The notes under the pieces were generated by a model. It was given only the letters and a program-made list of their open reading frames with translations. It was not told where the DNA came from and did no database searches. Made by a program: the position numbers and the translations under genes. From positions 1 to 34,097 of the IMG/VR virus record IMGVR_UViG_3300008110_009594: a stretch of 34,097 nucleotides of DNA, one strand, 5' to 3'. Of the stretch, positions 8,006 to 16,191 are shown in pieces. Position 1 is the stretch's first letter, and every line of letters starts with the position of its first letter. This DNA comes from a virus.

Positions 8006-8689
8006 TTAATATTTTCCATCGGCAAATTTTTGCATAAACCACGCTTGCCCAGCCAACCACTCATCGGTATATCTTTTTAAACCGTGAGAGTTGTGAACTA
8101 CATCTATATCTGCAGTACCTAGTTTTAATTTATTTTTATTACAGGTTAAACTAAAATCTATATCATAAAAATGTGCCACGCATGGATTGGTTTCGTCAAA
8201 CCACGTACTAGTGTCTAAGAGAGTTTTAGCTTTAAAAGCTAAAAACAGACCATCAAGTATTAACACTCTGCCTTGATTGCCGAAATGAGTAACAAACGTA
8301 TCATTTGTACCCTCGTAAACATGAGAGACTCTTCCCTTTAAAGTATCTCTAGGACACATTAAATGCCACAAGCATGGTTCAGTGATTTTCGCGCTTGAAC
8401 CGCCCGCGAGTCCTACCACATCATATTTTTCTAAGCTTTGCTCCAATTTTTCAATCCAATCGTTATCGGTTATACAGACGTCATCGTGTGTTAATACTAA
8501 AACAGCCTCTCGGTCAAATGTAGTAATATAGTTGTTATATACTTTTGCTAAAGAACTTTTATTACCGTATTTTACGGTGATCCCAGCATCACTGAGCCGA
8601 GCAGAATTTAGTATATGGTATTTATTATACCTCTGTCTCAATTCTGCTTCAGTATTAGCCTGAGAACAGCTTACAATTAGAGGTTTCAT
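8006..8689 (-). CDS. Glycosyltransferase, GT-A fold, family 2-like
   Basis: The 227-residue protein contains YGNKSSLAKVYN followed by VLVLTHDDVCI, with the HDD at 68-70 taken as the DxD-type metal/nucleotide-sugar site, then DVVGLAGGSS and a C-terminal HNSHG. This resembles the Glyco_tranf_2_5 group, cytosolic enzymes that move a sugar from a nucleotide donor. The acceptor cannot be read from sequence. It is separated from the seven other glycosyltransferases (22997-31041) and has its start two bases from the stop of an upstream small gene, so it is part of the leftward operon headed by queC. Confidence 0.75.
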   Translation of the reverse strand: MKPLIVSCSQANTEAELRQRYNKYHILNSARLSDAGITVKYGNKSSLAKVYNNYITTFDREAVLVLTHDDVCITDNDWIEKLEQSLEKYDVVGLAGGSSAKITEPCLWHLMCPRDTLKGRVSHVYEGTNDTFVTHFGNQGRVLILDGLFLAFKAKTLLDTSTWFDETNPCVAHFYDIDFSLTCNKNKLKLGTADIDVVHNSHGLKRYTDEWLAGQAWFMQKFADGKY

Positions 8690-8691
8690 TA

Positions 8692-8955
8692 TTAATCAGT
8701 AATAGCTGTATGAACTGGTAAATTAGGAAAAGTTTTTATCATTTCCTCTGCAGGTATTTCATCGTCATTACAGTTAGATTCGTAAATGTAGATGTTATGT
8801 AGCTTTTGATTTACGTCATTTATTTTTAATGCTAAATCAACCATACGGCGTCTATGCGCGCTATTGTGATCGCTGCATACATCAACGTGGCTAGTAAACA
8901 ATAAAGCTTCTAAAATAAGTTGTTTCTCTTCTGTAGTAAGTTGTAACCCCTTCAT
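8692..8955 (-). CDS. Hypothetical protein, 87 residues
   Basis: Not recognised. A short, mostly helical, acidic protein beginning LTTEEKQLILEALLF, with an HNSAHRRRM stretch in the middle. The N-terminal pattern is of the type seen in many small phage proteins of unknown function. No membrane segment or known motif. It lies between the one-helix membrane protein and the glycosyltransferase gene in the same direction. Confidence 0.6.
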   Translation of the reverse strand: MKGLQLTTEEKQLILEALLFTSHVDVCSDHNSAHRRRMVDLALKINDVNQKLHNIYIYESNCNDDEIPAEEMIKTFPNLPVHTAITD

Positions 8956-8989
8956 GCATGTATTGTAGGGGATTAATAGTATTAATCTA

Positions 8990-9370
8990 CTATTTTTTAG
9001 GTAGTTTATCTATTTTTTCTATTATTTGGGCGAGAGCCTTATCGGTATTATCTGGCTTGTTGCTTATATAATGTAAAAATATTGAAGTGAAGCTAGAAAT
9101 TATGGCCACCGCTATAGCAGTCTTAAACTGCCAATTAAGTGTTTTACTTTCTTTGTCTCTGGCTTTACAGGCATCTACTGCGGCTTGTAAGTGTATAATA
9201 TTTTCCTTAAGCTCTACTTCGATACGAGACATGTCACTTTGTATCATAGTTACTTGCTGCATTAAGCTAGGTTGACCGTTACCATCTCGTACAAGCTTAC
9301 TCAACAAACGTAAGTCCTCCTTTACGTTAACAATATCTCTATTAATATAGTCTATAGCATCATTAGCCAT
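8990..9370 (-). CDS. Small coiled-coil protein with one C-terminal transmembrane helix (possible holin/XhlA-like)
   Basis: The 126-residue protein has a long heptad-like helical region (about residues 5-75), one hydrophobic span at about 84-101 (TAIAVAIISSFTSIFLHY) and a short charged lysine-rich tail. This resembles haemolysin XhlA-type or holin-accessory proteins that place a coiled coil in the cytoplasm and one helix in the inner membrane. There is no lysin gene beside it; the nearest cell-wall hydrolase is at 17055-17603. The function is therefore uncertain. Its start lies 8 bp past the stop of the amidotransferase gene. Confidence 0.65.
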   Translation of the reverse strand: MANDAIDYINRDIVNVKEDLRLLSKLVRDGNGQPSLMQQVTMIQSDMSRIEVELKENIIHLQAAVDACKARDKESKTLNWQFKTAIAVAIISSFTSIFLHYISNKPDNTDKALAQIIEKIDKLPKK

Positions 9371-9378
9371 ACTATTAC

Positions 9379-10029
9379 TTAGAGTATGAAATATGGGGAC
9401 TTAGTTTTAAATGTATATTCTTTTACAATACTAGAGTTATTATTAATTCGGTAAATAGACCCTTCATCTAGCATTTGACTGTTATTAAACATAGTAGAGC
9501 AAAAATCTCCATTCTCTACATTAGCATATAGAGTGCAAGAATTACGAGCTATATACGTGTTTTTTGTACGTATATTATAAGCCCAAATAGCTAGTGTACC
9601 TTCAAGCTTACTCAGACCTTGCAAACCAAACATATCAAGTACGCGCGGTATAATACAGCTATCTGTACGCCCTTCGAAATTTTCTTTCGAGAAATATTCT
9701 TTACCTAGTTGCACAAAATTACTAATAATACCGTTATGAGCTACAATCCAATCTCCAAAGAAAAAAGGATGGTTATTAAGTTCGTTAAATTCTTTAGTTT
9801 CGGTAGTAGGTCCACGAGAATGATATAGGTAGTATAGTCCCTCAGTATGTATACCAGGCACACAAGCAGGTTCTGCAAGATCTCTAAACTTACCTTGAGT
9901 TTTTTCACATACCCACATACCTAGATCGTCGAGCACTATAGAACCTGAACTGTAATAGCCTCTATCAAGATTGCTCTGATAAAGTAAATACGCTCGGTCT
10001 TTATTATTAGAACCAGCTATACCACACAT
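9379..10029 (-). CDS. Stand-alone class II glutamine amidotransferase paired with QueC
   Basis: The protein begins MCGIAG, so removal of Met would expose the N-terminal nucleophile Cys2 of Ntn-type glutaminases. Further class II marks are SRGPTTET, the glutamine-binding HNGIISNF and FEGRTDSC. At 216 residues it is only the glutaminase domain; no PurF, GlmS or AsnB synthase domain follows. Its start is one base past the queC stop, so the two are probably co-translated. In known phage and archaeal systems a GAT-QueC fusion, or a GATase working with QueC, turns preQ0-type precursors into amidated 7-deazaguanines. I infer that this enzyme hydrolyses glutamine and passes ammonia to the QueC product. 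The order here is QueC then GAT, and the two are separate. Confidence 0.85.
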   Translation of the reverse strand: MCGIAGSNNKDRAYLLYQSNLDRGYYSSGSIVLDDLGMWVCEKTQGKFRDLAEPACVPGIHTEGLYYLYHSRGPTTETKEFNELNNHPFFFGDWIVAHNGIISNFVQLGKEYFSKENFEGRTDSCIIPRVLDMFGLQGLSKLEGTLAIWAYNIRTKNTYIARNSCTLYANVENGDFCSTMFNNSQMLDEGSIYRINNNSSIVKEYTFKTKSPYFIL

Positions 10030-10030
10030 A

Positions 10031-10750
10031 TTATAAATAGGTTAATTCTCTGCAGTTGTACTTAGACCATGGTATATCTTTTTTATAAGCAATGGGGTCG
10101 ACAGCCTCATTATCAATAAAACCTTTAATTCGAGCAGCGCACGATACGCATTCCCCGCATGCGGGGTCAGTCCCTTCATAACAAGTATGGGTTTGACGGA
10201 AGTCTACCTGCAAATTAATACCGGTTCTAATTACTTCTTCTTTGGAGAAAGACATAAACGGAGCCTTGACTTGAATATTATTTTTACGGTTCAGATTATA
10301 AACGTCGTTAACTTTATTCAGGAAAAGAGAAGTACAGTCCCAATAACCGCTGAAATCATCAGTTTGTACTGCTCCATAATACAGGTGTTCTGCTCCAATA
10401 CTTTCAGCCCAACCAGCTGCAGTGGTTAAAAGCAAGAGATTGCGAAATGGTACGTAACTTAAAGGCTGAGCATTACCGATATCTTCTCTAGCCTTAGGAA
10501 TTTTAAGATCTGTATTAGTTAAAGCAGACATCTTTGAAATGTCTCTAAAGAAATCCATATTAACAATTTTATGTTCGGTCACGCAGCAGTCCTTTGCTTG
10601 AAACTTGGCACACTCTATTTCTCGAGCAATCCGCTGACCATAATTAAAAGTAATAGCGTATACCTCTTTATAGTCAAGTACATGTGCAACATGATGGAGC
10701 AGCACGGTACTATCCATGCCACCGGAAAGAATAACTAGAGCTTTTGACAT
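10031..10750 (-). CDS. queC: 7-cyano-7-deazaguanine (preQ0) synthase
   Basis: The 239-residue protein has the PP-loop SGGMDS at 9-14, the YVPFRN motif in the middle, and the zinc site formed by Cys190, Cys198, Cys201 and Cys204 (CxxCxxC preceded by an upstream Cys). Length and layout match bacterial QueC. It converts 7-carboxy-7-deazaguanine to preQ0 using ATP and ammonia. With queD and queE at 15391-16646 and DpdA at the right edge, it most likely feeds DNA-base modification rather than tRNA queuosine. It is the first gene of the leftward block, opposite a divergent gene at 10810. Confidence 0.95.
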   Translation of the reverse strand: MSKALVILSGGMDSTVLLHHVAHVLDYKEVYAITFNYGQRIAREIECAKFQAKDCCVTEHKIVNMDFFRDISKMSALTNTDLKIPKAREDIGNAQPLSYVPFRNLLLLTTAAGWAESIGAEHLYYGAVQTDDFSGYWDCTSLFLNKVNDVYNLNRKNNIQVKAPFMSFSKEEVIRTGINLQVDFRQTHTCYEGTDPACGECVSCAARIKGFIDNEAVDPIAYKKDIPWSKYNCRELTYL

Positions 10751-10809
10751 ATGCTTATAATAGTGAAAAATAATAGAAATTCAATGTAAAACAGTAAATA
10801 TTGTATATT
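10751..10809. promoter_or_regulatory. Divergent intergenic region upstream of queC and the CTS-type gene
   Basis: This 59-bp AT-rich gap separates two outward-facing genes, so it must hold promoters in both directions unless both are read through. On the plus strand AGTAAATA at 10793-10800 (6 of 8 matches to TATAAATA) lies nine bases before the ATG at 10810. Toward queC, an AT-rich ACTATTATAAGC segment precedes the ATG. No exact consensus is seen. Confidence 0.4.
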
Positions 10810-11460
10810 ATGAATATGTTTGAAGAAGTCTTTAATGAGTCTTTAAAAAAAGATCTCTCTCCGAAGCAAAAAAAGATAGCTAAAGTTGCAGGTAACCCTC
10901 ATAAAATTGATGCCGCGGATTTTAAGACTTTACGTGCTCACAAAGGTAATAAATCAACCAAACCAGAAAAGGGAAAAAAACATGTATTACAGAAAGAAAA
11001 CTTTGTTGAAGCTCCGAGATCACCGATTAGACCAAAGTCAGATGCCGATTTGCCGATCGGTGCGCCGCACATCGACGACGCAGCCGGAGATGAAGAAGCA
11101 TTTAGAAAAAGTCTTGACCCAGAAACCGACCCTAAAACTTTCGACGGTGCCAAAAACCCAGCAATAAGATTAGATACGGAGGGAGTGCAAAAAGCAAGAG
11201 AGTGGATTGAAAAGCTTGAAAATATGGCTACGTTCATTAACGGTATGGACGAAAACAGTCTCAATGCTCAAATTAATTCTCTTGAAATGCGTAATTCAAT
11301 ACCGTTTAAGGGTATTGTGCGTAGAGAGGAAAAACGTATTACTAAGTTAGCAGAAAATCTTCGCGGCTTAGCAGAACTATTTAAAACTGTAGTTACAAGT
11401 TCAGGTAAAAAAATACATGACGCGACCAGCAAAATAAGCCGTAACGGTACCGGTATTTAA
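10810..11460 (+). CDS. Putative internal head/core protein with capsid-targeting-like N-terminus
   Basis: About 216 residues if the ATG at 10810 is used; a TTG at 10801 and an ATG at 10816 are alternatives. The start MNMFEEVFNESLKKD resembles the amphipathic N-terminus of four other proteins in the window. It is followed by a lysine-, proline- and aspartate-rich, disordered-looking middle (residues about 15-110) and a helical C-terminal half. FNE followed by Ser resembles the cleavage sites of T4-type prohead proteases. I infer a packaged or scaffold-associated protein, but no homologue is recognised. Its stop overlaps the stop of the convergent thyX by four bases. Confidence 0.6.
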   Translation: MNMFEEVFNESLKKDLSPKQKKIAKVAGNPHKIDAADFKTLRAHKGNKSTKPEKGKKHVLQKENFVEAPRSPIRPKSDADLPIGAPHIDDAAGDEEAFRKSLDPETDPKTFDGAKNPAIRLDTEGVQKAREWIEKLENMATFINGMDENSLNAQINSLEMRNSIPFKGIVRREEKRITKLAENLRGLAELFKTVVTSSGKKIHDATSKISRNGTGI

Positions 11461-12110
11461 TTTTCTAGTTCAATCAAAGCTTTAAAGGTCTCTGGAAATA
11501 TTTCTTCGAGGCCTTTTTTAATGTCCAGAGCTATACTTCTGTGTTCCTTTTGGGTGCCTTCTGCACACCGCAAATCCAAATAATGAATCCAACTACGCAG
11601 ATTACCTGACATATATATTGTAGTCTGAGTACTGAGTGGTAGAATCATTCTAGCAGATTCTTTCGCAATACCTGCATCAATTAATTGATCGTAAAGCGCT
11701 TTTGTGTTACGCTGAGCTTCATCCACTGCGTATTGCAAATGCCGTGGTAAAACGGTAGGTTCGTCCCCAACTTGTCTGTTGGTTTTGCCTTGTTTACGCC
11801 ACTCTATAGGTTCTAGATCAGTAGCTTGTGCATAGCGCTGACTAAATTCCTGAAACGTAAAGGATCGATGTCTTAGAATTTGCGCAGCTATAGCTCTAGA
11901 AGTTTTAATCTCAAACGTACAAGACACGTGTTCAAAAGGCGACCAGTGCTTATGCTTAATAAGGTATCGTATAAGTTTCCAGCCAGTTTCCATGTTGAGC
12001 TGGTTAGTAGGATTACTAACTCGCGCAATATACACAATAAATTCTTCCGGGGTGAGTGGCTTGTCTAGTGTGTTAAGAGGCTTAGTAATAGCTATTAGTT
12101 TTGTTTGCAT
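11457..12110 (-). CDS. thyX: Flavin-dependent thymidylate synthase
   Basis: The 217-residue protein has the ThyX signature RHR-x7-S at residues 80-90 (RHRSFTFQEFSQRY) and the C-terminal RCAEGTQKEHRSIA region. ThyX makes dTMP from dUMP with methylenetetrahydrofolate, NADPH and FAD. Many phages carry it to boost dTTP supply. Length is in the family range. The start ATG lies inside the end of the primase gene (16-bp overlap, different frame), which indicates coupled expression from the primase side. The 3' end overlaps a convergent gene. Confidence 0.95.
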   Translation of the reverse strand: MQTKLIAITKPLNTLDKPLTPEEFIVYIARVSNPTNQLNMETGWKLIRYLIKHKHWSPFEHVSCTFEIKTSRAIAAQILRHRSFTFQEFSQRYAQATDLEPIEWRKQGKTNRQVGDEPTVLPRHLQYAVDEAQRNTKALYDQLIDAGIAKESARMILPLSTQTTIYMSGNLRSWIHYLDLRCAEGTQKEHRSIALDIKKGLEEIFPETFKALIELEN

Positions 12111-13120
12111 TTAATTAAAGAGAATTGTATAGCACCTTTCATACCTTTATACGTATTTTTAATTATAAAATTATATGGTACCTCGTCAATCTTTTGAGAT
12201 ACGCATAGCTCATTAAGGTCTTTATATTTGCCCAACTCTTTAGGCCATAAAAACACGTCTTTACCTTCGTCAATAAGTTGTTTTGTAATTTTATATGAAC
12301 TTAAATCTATCCACTGATTGTCTAACACATAAATTAAATTATGCAGAGGCCAGACTGTTTGCAATAAACGTATTTGTTCCTCAGTTGGGCGTATGCCGGC
12401 TAATGCCACACTATTACGTAGAAACATAGCATCAATCGGGCCTTCTTGTAAAAAAATGTGCTCGATAGTGGTGTCTACTTTATCTATGTTAAAAACTCCT
12501 TTATCACTGTTAGTTTTAGAAAGATATTTTGCTATATCTTCATCTTGCTTATACAAAGCTCTAGACTGATAAAAAACTACCTTACCGTTAGTGTCGGGAC
12601 TATAAAACGGAAACACCACTCTGTTTTTATGAACAACATCAGTTAAGCTTAACCACAAGCTCTTGGGTCTGTTTATAGCCGTATCAAGGCGTCTATTCTT
12701 AATAAAATTTAACGCATCTTTAATTATTTTATTTTCTTTATAAAAATGTATTTGATTGTTGTCAAATAAATTTATACTGTCGTAAGGTAGGGGGTTAGGG
12801 TTAATTTTTTTATAAAAATTAGATTTCTTAATTACCTCTTCTACAGTATCGGTATGTACATCAGCTTGAGCAAGGATCTCAGCAAACGAAAGCTGGGTCA
12901 TATCTTTTACAAAATCTAACCCGTTTTTTGACTCCCCACAGTTATGACAGAATAGATGGTCGTCTGCAGTAATATAGTAAAATCTACGTTTTTTACCTGT
13001 GCTCTTGCCTTCGTGGCAGTATGGACATTCCCCGTTATAAGTATTCGTACCTTTCTTATGCAAAGGCCGTTTTACATAACGAAAAAACGTTTGCACCGTA
13101 AAGTTTTGCGGAATGATCAT
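12095..13120 (-). CDS. DNA primase (gp61/DnaG-like)
   Basis: I choose ATG 13120 (MIIPQNFTVQTFFRYV), giving 341 residues; a longer frame to 13168 would overlap the divergent head-completion gene. The N-terminal zinc-binding domain has CPYC and then CHNC about 26 residues later, around the FYYIT strand, as in DnaG-type primases. The middle contains a TOPRIM element with LQEGPIDAMFL and, further on, YVLDNQ. It should make RNA primers for lagging-strand synthesis with a replicative helicase that is outside this window. It overlaps thyX downstream and is divergent from the gp4-like gene with a gap of only 15 bp. Confidence 0.88.
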   Translation of the reverse strand: MIIPQNFTVQTFFRYVKRPLHKKGTNTYNGECPYCHEGKSTGKKRRFYYITADDHLFCHNCGESKNGLDFVKDMTQLSFAEILAQADVHTDTVEEVIKKSNFYKKINPNPLPYDSINLFDNNQIHFYKENKIIKDALNFIKNRRLDTAINRPKSLWLSLTDVVHKNRVVFPFYSPDTNGKVVFYQSRALYKQDEDIAKYLSKTNSDKGVFNIDKVDTTIEHIFLQEGPIDAMFLRNSVALAGIRPTEEQIRLLQTVWPLHNLIYVLDNQWIDLSSYKITKQLIDEGKDVFLWPKELGKYKDLNELCVSQKIDEVPYNFIIKNTYKGMKGAIQFSLIKCKQN

Positions 13121-13135
13121 GACTAAGTAAAGTAT

Positions 13136-13594
13136 ATGGGGTACCCTAAAAATAACAAGTATTTTCAAGGAATTTACACTCCCATTAATAAAAATAAGTA
13201 TATGGGCTCAAGCAACCCTGTGTACCGGTCTTCATTAGAAAGAGATTTTTTTCTGTTTTTTGATAATAACCCTAATGTTACTGCTTGGGTAAGTGAGGGC
13301 ATCGTAGTGCCTTATTATTACGAGGTAGATAAAAAAGTACACAAATACTATATTGATTTAATAGCCGCTATTAAGGATACAAACGGCAATACCCAAAAAT
13401 ATTTAATCGAATTAAAGCCTTATGCCCAGACCCAGCCTCCGACTCCTAAAGGCAACAAAAAAAATTCAACCGTACTTTACGAAAGTTTAATGTGGCACAA
13501 AAATCAGAGCAAATGGAAAGCCGCGTCTGACTACGCGGCTAAAAAAGGTATGAAGTTCGTAGTATTAACTGAAAAATACCTTACAACTCATTAG
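13136..13594 (+). CDS. Head completion protein (T4 gp4-like)
   Basis: The 152-residue protein matches T4 gp4 (150 residues) in layout: NKNKYMGSSNPVYRSSLERDF (gp4 has SKYRGDPKKITYRSNWEKFF), VTAWVSEG and VVPYYY, YYIDLIA, a YLIELKP strand, QPPTPK, and the C-terminal KWKAASDYAAKKGMKFVVLTE. The fold resembles a TnsA/restriction-like nuclease, and E-x-K in IELKP could be a metal site. gp4 is needed to finish DNA-filled heads before tail joining. The gene is an isolated rightward gene between two leftward genes and overlaps the next gene's 3' end by 14 bp. Confidence 0.78.
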   Translation: MGYPKNNKYFQGIYTPINKNKYMGSSNPVYRSSLERDFFLFFDNNPNVTAWVSEGIVVPYYYEVDKKVHKYYIDLIAAIKDTNGNTQKYLIELKPYAQTQPPTPKGNKKNSTVLYESLMWHKNQSKWKAASDYAAKKGMKFVVLTEKYLTTH

Positions 13595-14264
13595 GATCGA
13601 GTGGTTCGTCTCGCATATTTACAGCACGATCACTGTACCCGGTTTCTTCTTCTTCTCCAGCTTCAGGCTCGTCTTTAGATGTGCTTTTACGTCCAGGTTT
13701 TGCCTTTAGTCCGCGTGCTCGATACAATGCCTGGCGCATTCTATCATACTTTGCAGATAATTCTGCTTTCTTAAGCTCAGCCGCAGATGGCTCTGCTACT
13801 TCATCCCCAGCTGTATTTGATCTAAGAGTTGATAGCTCCTGCTTAATAAGATCTGCATCAGTATTGAGAATTTCTCCGGATTCTGCATCGGCAGCAATAC
13901 GAGAAACCACATCTTCATCTGAAACTTGAGGATCGGCAGCAAAAATTTCGGCAACCTTAGCTTTTGTAGCTAGAGTATCAGGAAGCTCTCTAAAAGACAC
14001 CCCTGCAGGATCAGCTGATGTAGGTTCTATCTCAACATCTGCAGCCGCAGGAGCTGCGGGTACTGCAGAAGTAGAAGAGCCGGAGCCTGTTTTTTGATTT
14101 AAAAACTCTTTACGAGCATACGCATAAGCAGTAGCAGGCGATAGTCCCTGTTTTTCAAGTTCAGCAGCGCGCTGTACGATGAACGGGTTTTTCGGCTTAG
14201 CCATTTCGCTAGCGACAGGTGTAAGGTTTTCAGCAATATAGTTAATAGCTTCGTCGAACTTCAT
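13581..14264 (-). CDS. Putative core/internal head protein with capsid-targeting-like N-terminus
   Basis: The 227-residue protein starts MKFDEAINYIAENLTPVASE, a short amphipathic helix of the type shared by five proteins in the window. The body is rich in Ala, Glu, Ser and Pro, looks largely disordered (residues 60-100 and 195-227), and has an acidic C-terminus. IAE followed by Asn is a possible prohead-protease site. No enzyme motif is visible. It is the last gene of the leftward operon queD-queE-52aa-75aa-kinase, 17 bp after the kinase stop. The role is inferred only from the shared N-terminus and composition. Confidence 0.62.
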   Translation of the reverse strand: MKFDEAINYIAENLTPVASEMAKPKNPFIVQRAAELEKQGLSPATAYAYARKEFLNQKTGSGSSTSAVPAAPAAADVEIEPTSADPAGVSFRELPDTLATKAKVAEIFAADPQVSDEDVVSRIAADAESGEILNTDADLIKQELSTLRSNTAGDEVAEPSAAELKKAELSAKYDRMRQALYRARGLKAKPGRKSTSKDEPEAGEEEETGYSDRAVNMRDEPLDPNEL

Positions 14265-14281
14265 AAGAGATAATGTAATAC

Positions 14282-15010
14282 TTATCTTTTTTTAGGCAAG
14301 TTTTTTGGGGGTAATTTTTCGTCTAATCCTAGTCCTTTTGCAATCATTGCTTTTTCAATAATGTCCGCAGAGATCAACGAATCCTGTTCTCCAAAAAACT
14401 CGCATTTGTTATTAATATACATAGAGATCATCTGTATACGTTCGATGGGATTTCCTACGATAGGAATAATAGGGGGGGTATCGCTGTTATTAAATAGTTG
14501 CGTATTACGCGCCTCCCAAGCTCTATAAAAAGTATCAAACAACACATCAATCTCCGCTCTATATAATGGATCTATATCTCTCTGCTCTTTAGTGAGTAAT
14601 GGTATATTATTTTTTTCTACTAATGGCAAGTAAAATAAAATAGAATATTCCGATATTGCATCTCTAGATTTAGCTATAGACTGATCAATAAAATCTTGAT
14701 CGATATCAGACAGTCCTTTATCAAACAACCAGAGCGAATAAGCAATATTATCTAAAGGTGTGCGGTCGAATACCATTTTTTTCTTACCGTAATTCTTTTT
14801 AGCTTCATTTACCAAAAAATCTAAAATAAGCCCCTGAGACTCTTTAGTCCCGTTCTTATTAATAGGTAAGTTTTTTTCTCTGACTAAATCTCTATATGTT
14901 TTTTCCGGTCGAGATAGTTGCGGCCACTGAAGCAGCATATCTTCAATAAGTGTACTTTTGCCTATACACTGCGTACCTATAATACCTATTTTATTAAGTT
15001 TAACACTCAT
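14282..15010 (-). CDS. P-loop NTPase/kinase, NadR-like AAA_28 type
   Basis: The 242-residue protein has Walker A GTQCIGKST at 12-20 and a FDRTPLDNIAYSLWLF segment resembling the Walker B/lid region of NadR-like and deoxynucleoside-kinase-like ATPases. The substrate is unknown. Such enzymes phosphorylate nucleosides, ribosyl-nicotinamide or similar small molecules. Its start overlaps the upstream 75-residue gene by ATGA, tying it to the queD-queE operon. A role in NAD salvage, dNTP supply or modified-base metabolism would all fit, and none is proven. Confidence 0.75.
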   Translation of the reverse strand: MSVKLNKIGIIGTQCIGKSTLIEDMLLQWPQLSRPEKTYRDLVREKNLPINKNGTKESQGLILDFLVNEAKKNYGKKKMVFDRTPLDNIAYSLWLFDKGLSDIDQDFIDQSIAKSRDAISEYSILFYLPLVEKNNIPLLTKEQRDIDPLYRAEIDVLFDTFYRAWEARNTQLFNNSDTPPIIPIVGNPIERIQMISMYINNKCEFFGEQDSLISADIIEKAMIAKGLGLDEKLPPKNLPKKR

Positions 15011-15234
15011 TCAATTGACTTAGGGACGTCTGTGTCGTTATCAACATAGTCTAGATGGGCATTTTCAGGCGGAAAGTAACCAATACCTTTTATAAAATAC
15101 TCAAACTGTTGAAGAAGCTCTGTAATAGTTATATCTCCAGTTAATTCAACTGTCATTTTACGGGGAGTACCACAATGACCGGAAAAGTCGTTGGTGTATT
15201 CATTTTCGTAAATAAGTGTAATTTTAGATTTCAT
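15007..15234 (-). CDS. Hypothetical protein, 75 residues
   Basis: Not recognised by function. An acidic small protein with a beta-strand start (KITLIYENEYT), a middle strand MTVELTGDITITELLQQFE and a GIGY turn. This is a pattern seen in small conserved phage proteins. It is coupled at both ends: its ATG overlaps the stop of the 52-residue gene, and its stop overlaps the kinase start. Confidence 0.65.
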   Translation of the reverse strand: MKSKITLIYENEYTNDFSGHCGTPRKMTVELTGDITITELLQQFEYFIKGIGYFPPENAHLDYVDNDTDVPKSIE

Positions 15235-15389
15235 ATAATTTCTTCAAGAATACCTAATACTTCGGCAGCAATTAGCAGACTACCGCCAACGAAAAAATTA
15301 TTATTAATAATAAACGCACCCGCCCCGATGCGAAGCATACTTTTAACTAAGCTAATTCTAAGGTGCCATTTTGGATCTGGTGTATTCAT
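15231..15389 (-). CDS. Very small hydrophobic protein, 52 residues
   Basis: A short frame from ATG 15389 to TGA 15231 fits exactly between queE (stop 15391) and the 75-residue gene, sharing ATGA with the latter and following the queE stop by one base. The sequence starts MNTPDPKWHLRISLVK and continues with a hydrophobic stretch (IGAGAFIINNNFFVGG, then SLLIAAEVLGIL), which could be one or two membrane-associated helices. No homologue is recognised. The perfect fit and coupling on both sides argue that it is real. Confidence 0.6.
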   Translation of the reverse strand: MNTPDPKWHLRISLVKSMLRIGAGAFIINNNFFVGGSLLIAAEVLGILEEII

Positions 15390-15390
15390 A

Positions 15391-16191
15391 TTAAACCTTT
15401 AATGCTTTGTCCCAGATTTGAAGGTGCATACGGTTACTGAACTTAAAACCGTACTTCTTACAGATTTCCGCAACAACAGGACCTACTTCAAGTAACTCCT
15501 TACGGGAACCGCACATAGGCATAATCCAGACAAGTTCACTCTTCAGAGCTACGTCTGGATTATTAATGTACTTTTCAAGTACTTCGTCAAGGTCAGATTC
15601 TTGCTTTGCAACAAACTTAAAGCAAGCGTGGTGTTTAGCAAGAAAGCGCAATACATCTGGCTTGAAGCGCTTCTCTTCAGGGTCTCCGTTCGAAGATAGT
15701 TTAGGAGAAGTTGTAAACGATACGCTGCACCCGATATCAAACCACTCCTTATCAGGCATAATAGTACCGTTGGTTTCAAAATCGATTTTTAAAACAGAGG
15801 CCTCTGGCAAAGGTACCATAAGGTCATGACTAGACATATCATAAAAGCCCCAGCGATCTCTAATAAACTTTACAAACTCAATAAGATTCTTTTGCTGAAT
15901 AAAAGGCTCTCCGCCAGTAAGCTTAAGAATAGCTCCTTGCTTAAGCTTTTCGTGGTAGTCGTTCTTTTCGAACAACTGAGCAATCTCTTCAAATGTCATC
16001 CTGTTCTTCTTAGACCAGCTTACATAACTATCGCAACCAAAAGGAGCGTCTTCACTCTTAAAACCTATACAGGTGAGATTGCACATTGACAGTCTCATAA
16101 AGACTGAAGGCCAACCGATAAAGCGGCCTTCCCCCTCAAGAGTATAAAAGACGAAGTCGTCTGAAAGAAATAAAGTTTTATCAGCACTCAT
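15391..16191 (-). CDS. queE: 7-carboxy-7-deazaguanine synthase (radical SAM)
   Basis: The 266-residue protein carries the QueE start pattern FYTLEGEGRFIGWPSVFMRL, then the cluster cysteines Cys37, Cys41 and Cys53, and LTGGEP near residue 91. It rearranges 6-carboxy-tetrahydropterin to 7-carboxy-7-deazaguanine. The cysteines read Cx3C-x11-C rather than the canonical Cx3Cx2C, with a loop between the second and third, as some QueE subfamilies have. It overlaps queD by ATGA (16188-16191), so the two are translated together. Confidence 0.93.
   Translation of the reverse strand: MSADKTLFLSDDFVFYTLEGEGRFIGWPSVFMRLSMCNLTCIGFKSEDAPFGCDSYVSWSKKNRMTFEEIAQLFEKNDYHEKLKQGAILKLTGGEPFIQQKNLIEFVKFIRDRWGFYDMSSHDLMVPLPEASVLKIDFETNGTIMPDKEWFDIGCSVSFTTSPKLSSNGDPEEKRFKPDVLRFLAKHHACFKFVAKQESDLDEVLEKYINNPDVALKSELVWIMPMCGSRKELLEVGPVVAEICKKYGFKFSNRMHLQIWDKALKV

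Noticed and set aside
10032-10039. Exact TATAAATA on the plus strand
   Set aside because: It points antisense into queC with no plus-strand gene start nearby; probably a chance AT-rich match.
13121-13168. Sixteen-codon N-terminal extension of the primase
   Set aside because: It would overlap the divergent gp4-like gene, is hydrophobic and unlike a primase start; ATG 13120 directly precedes the conserved zinc-domain region.
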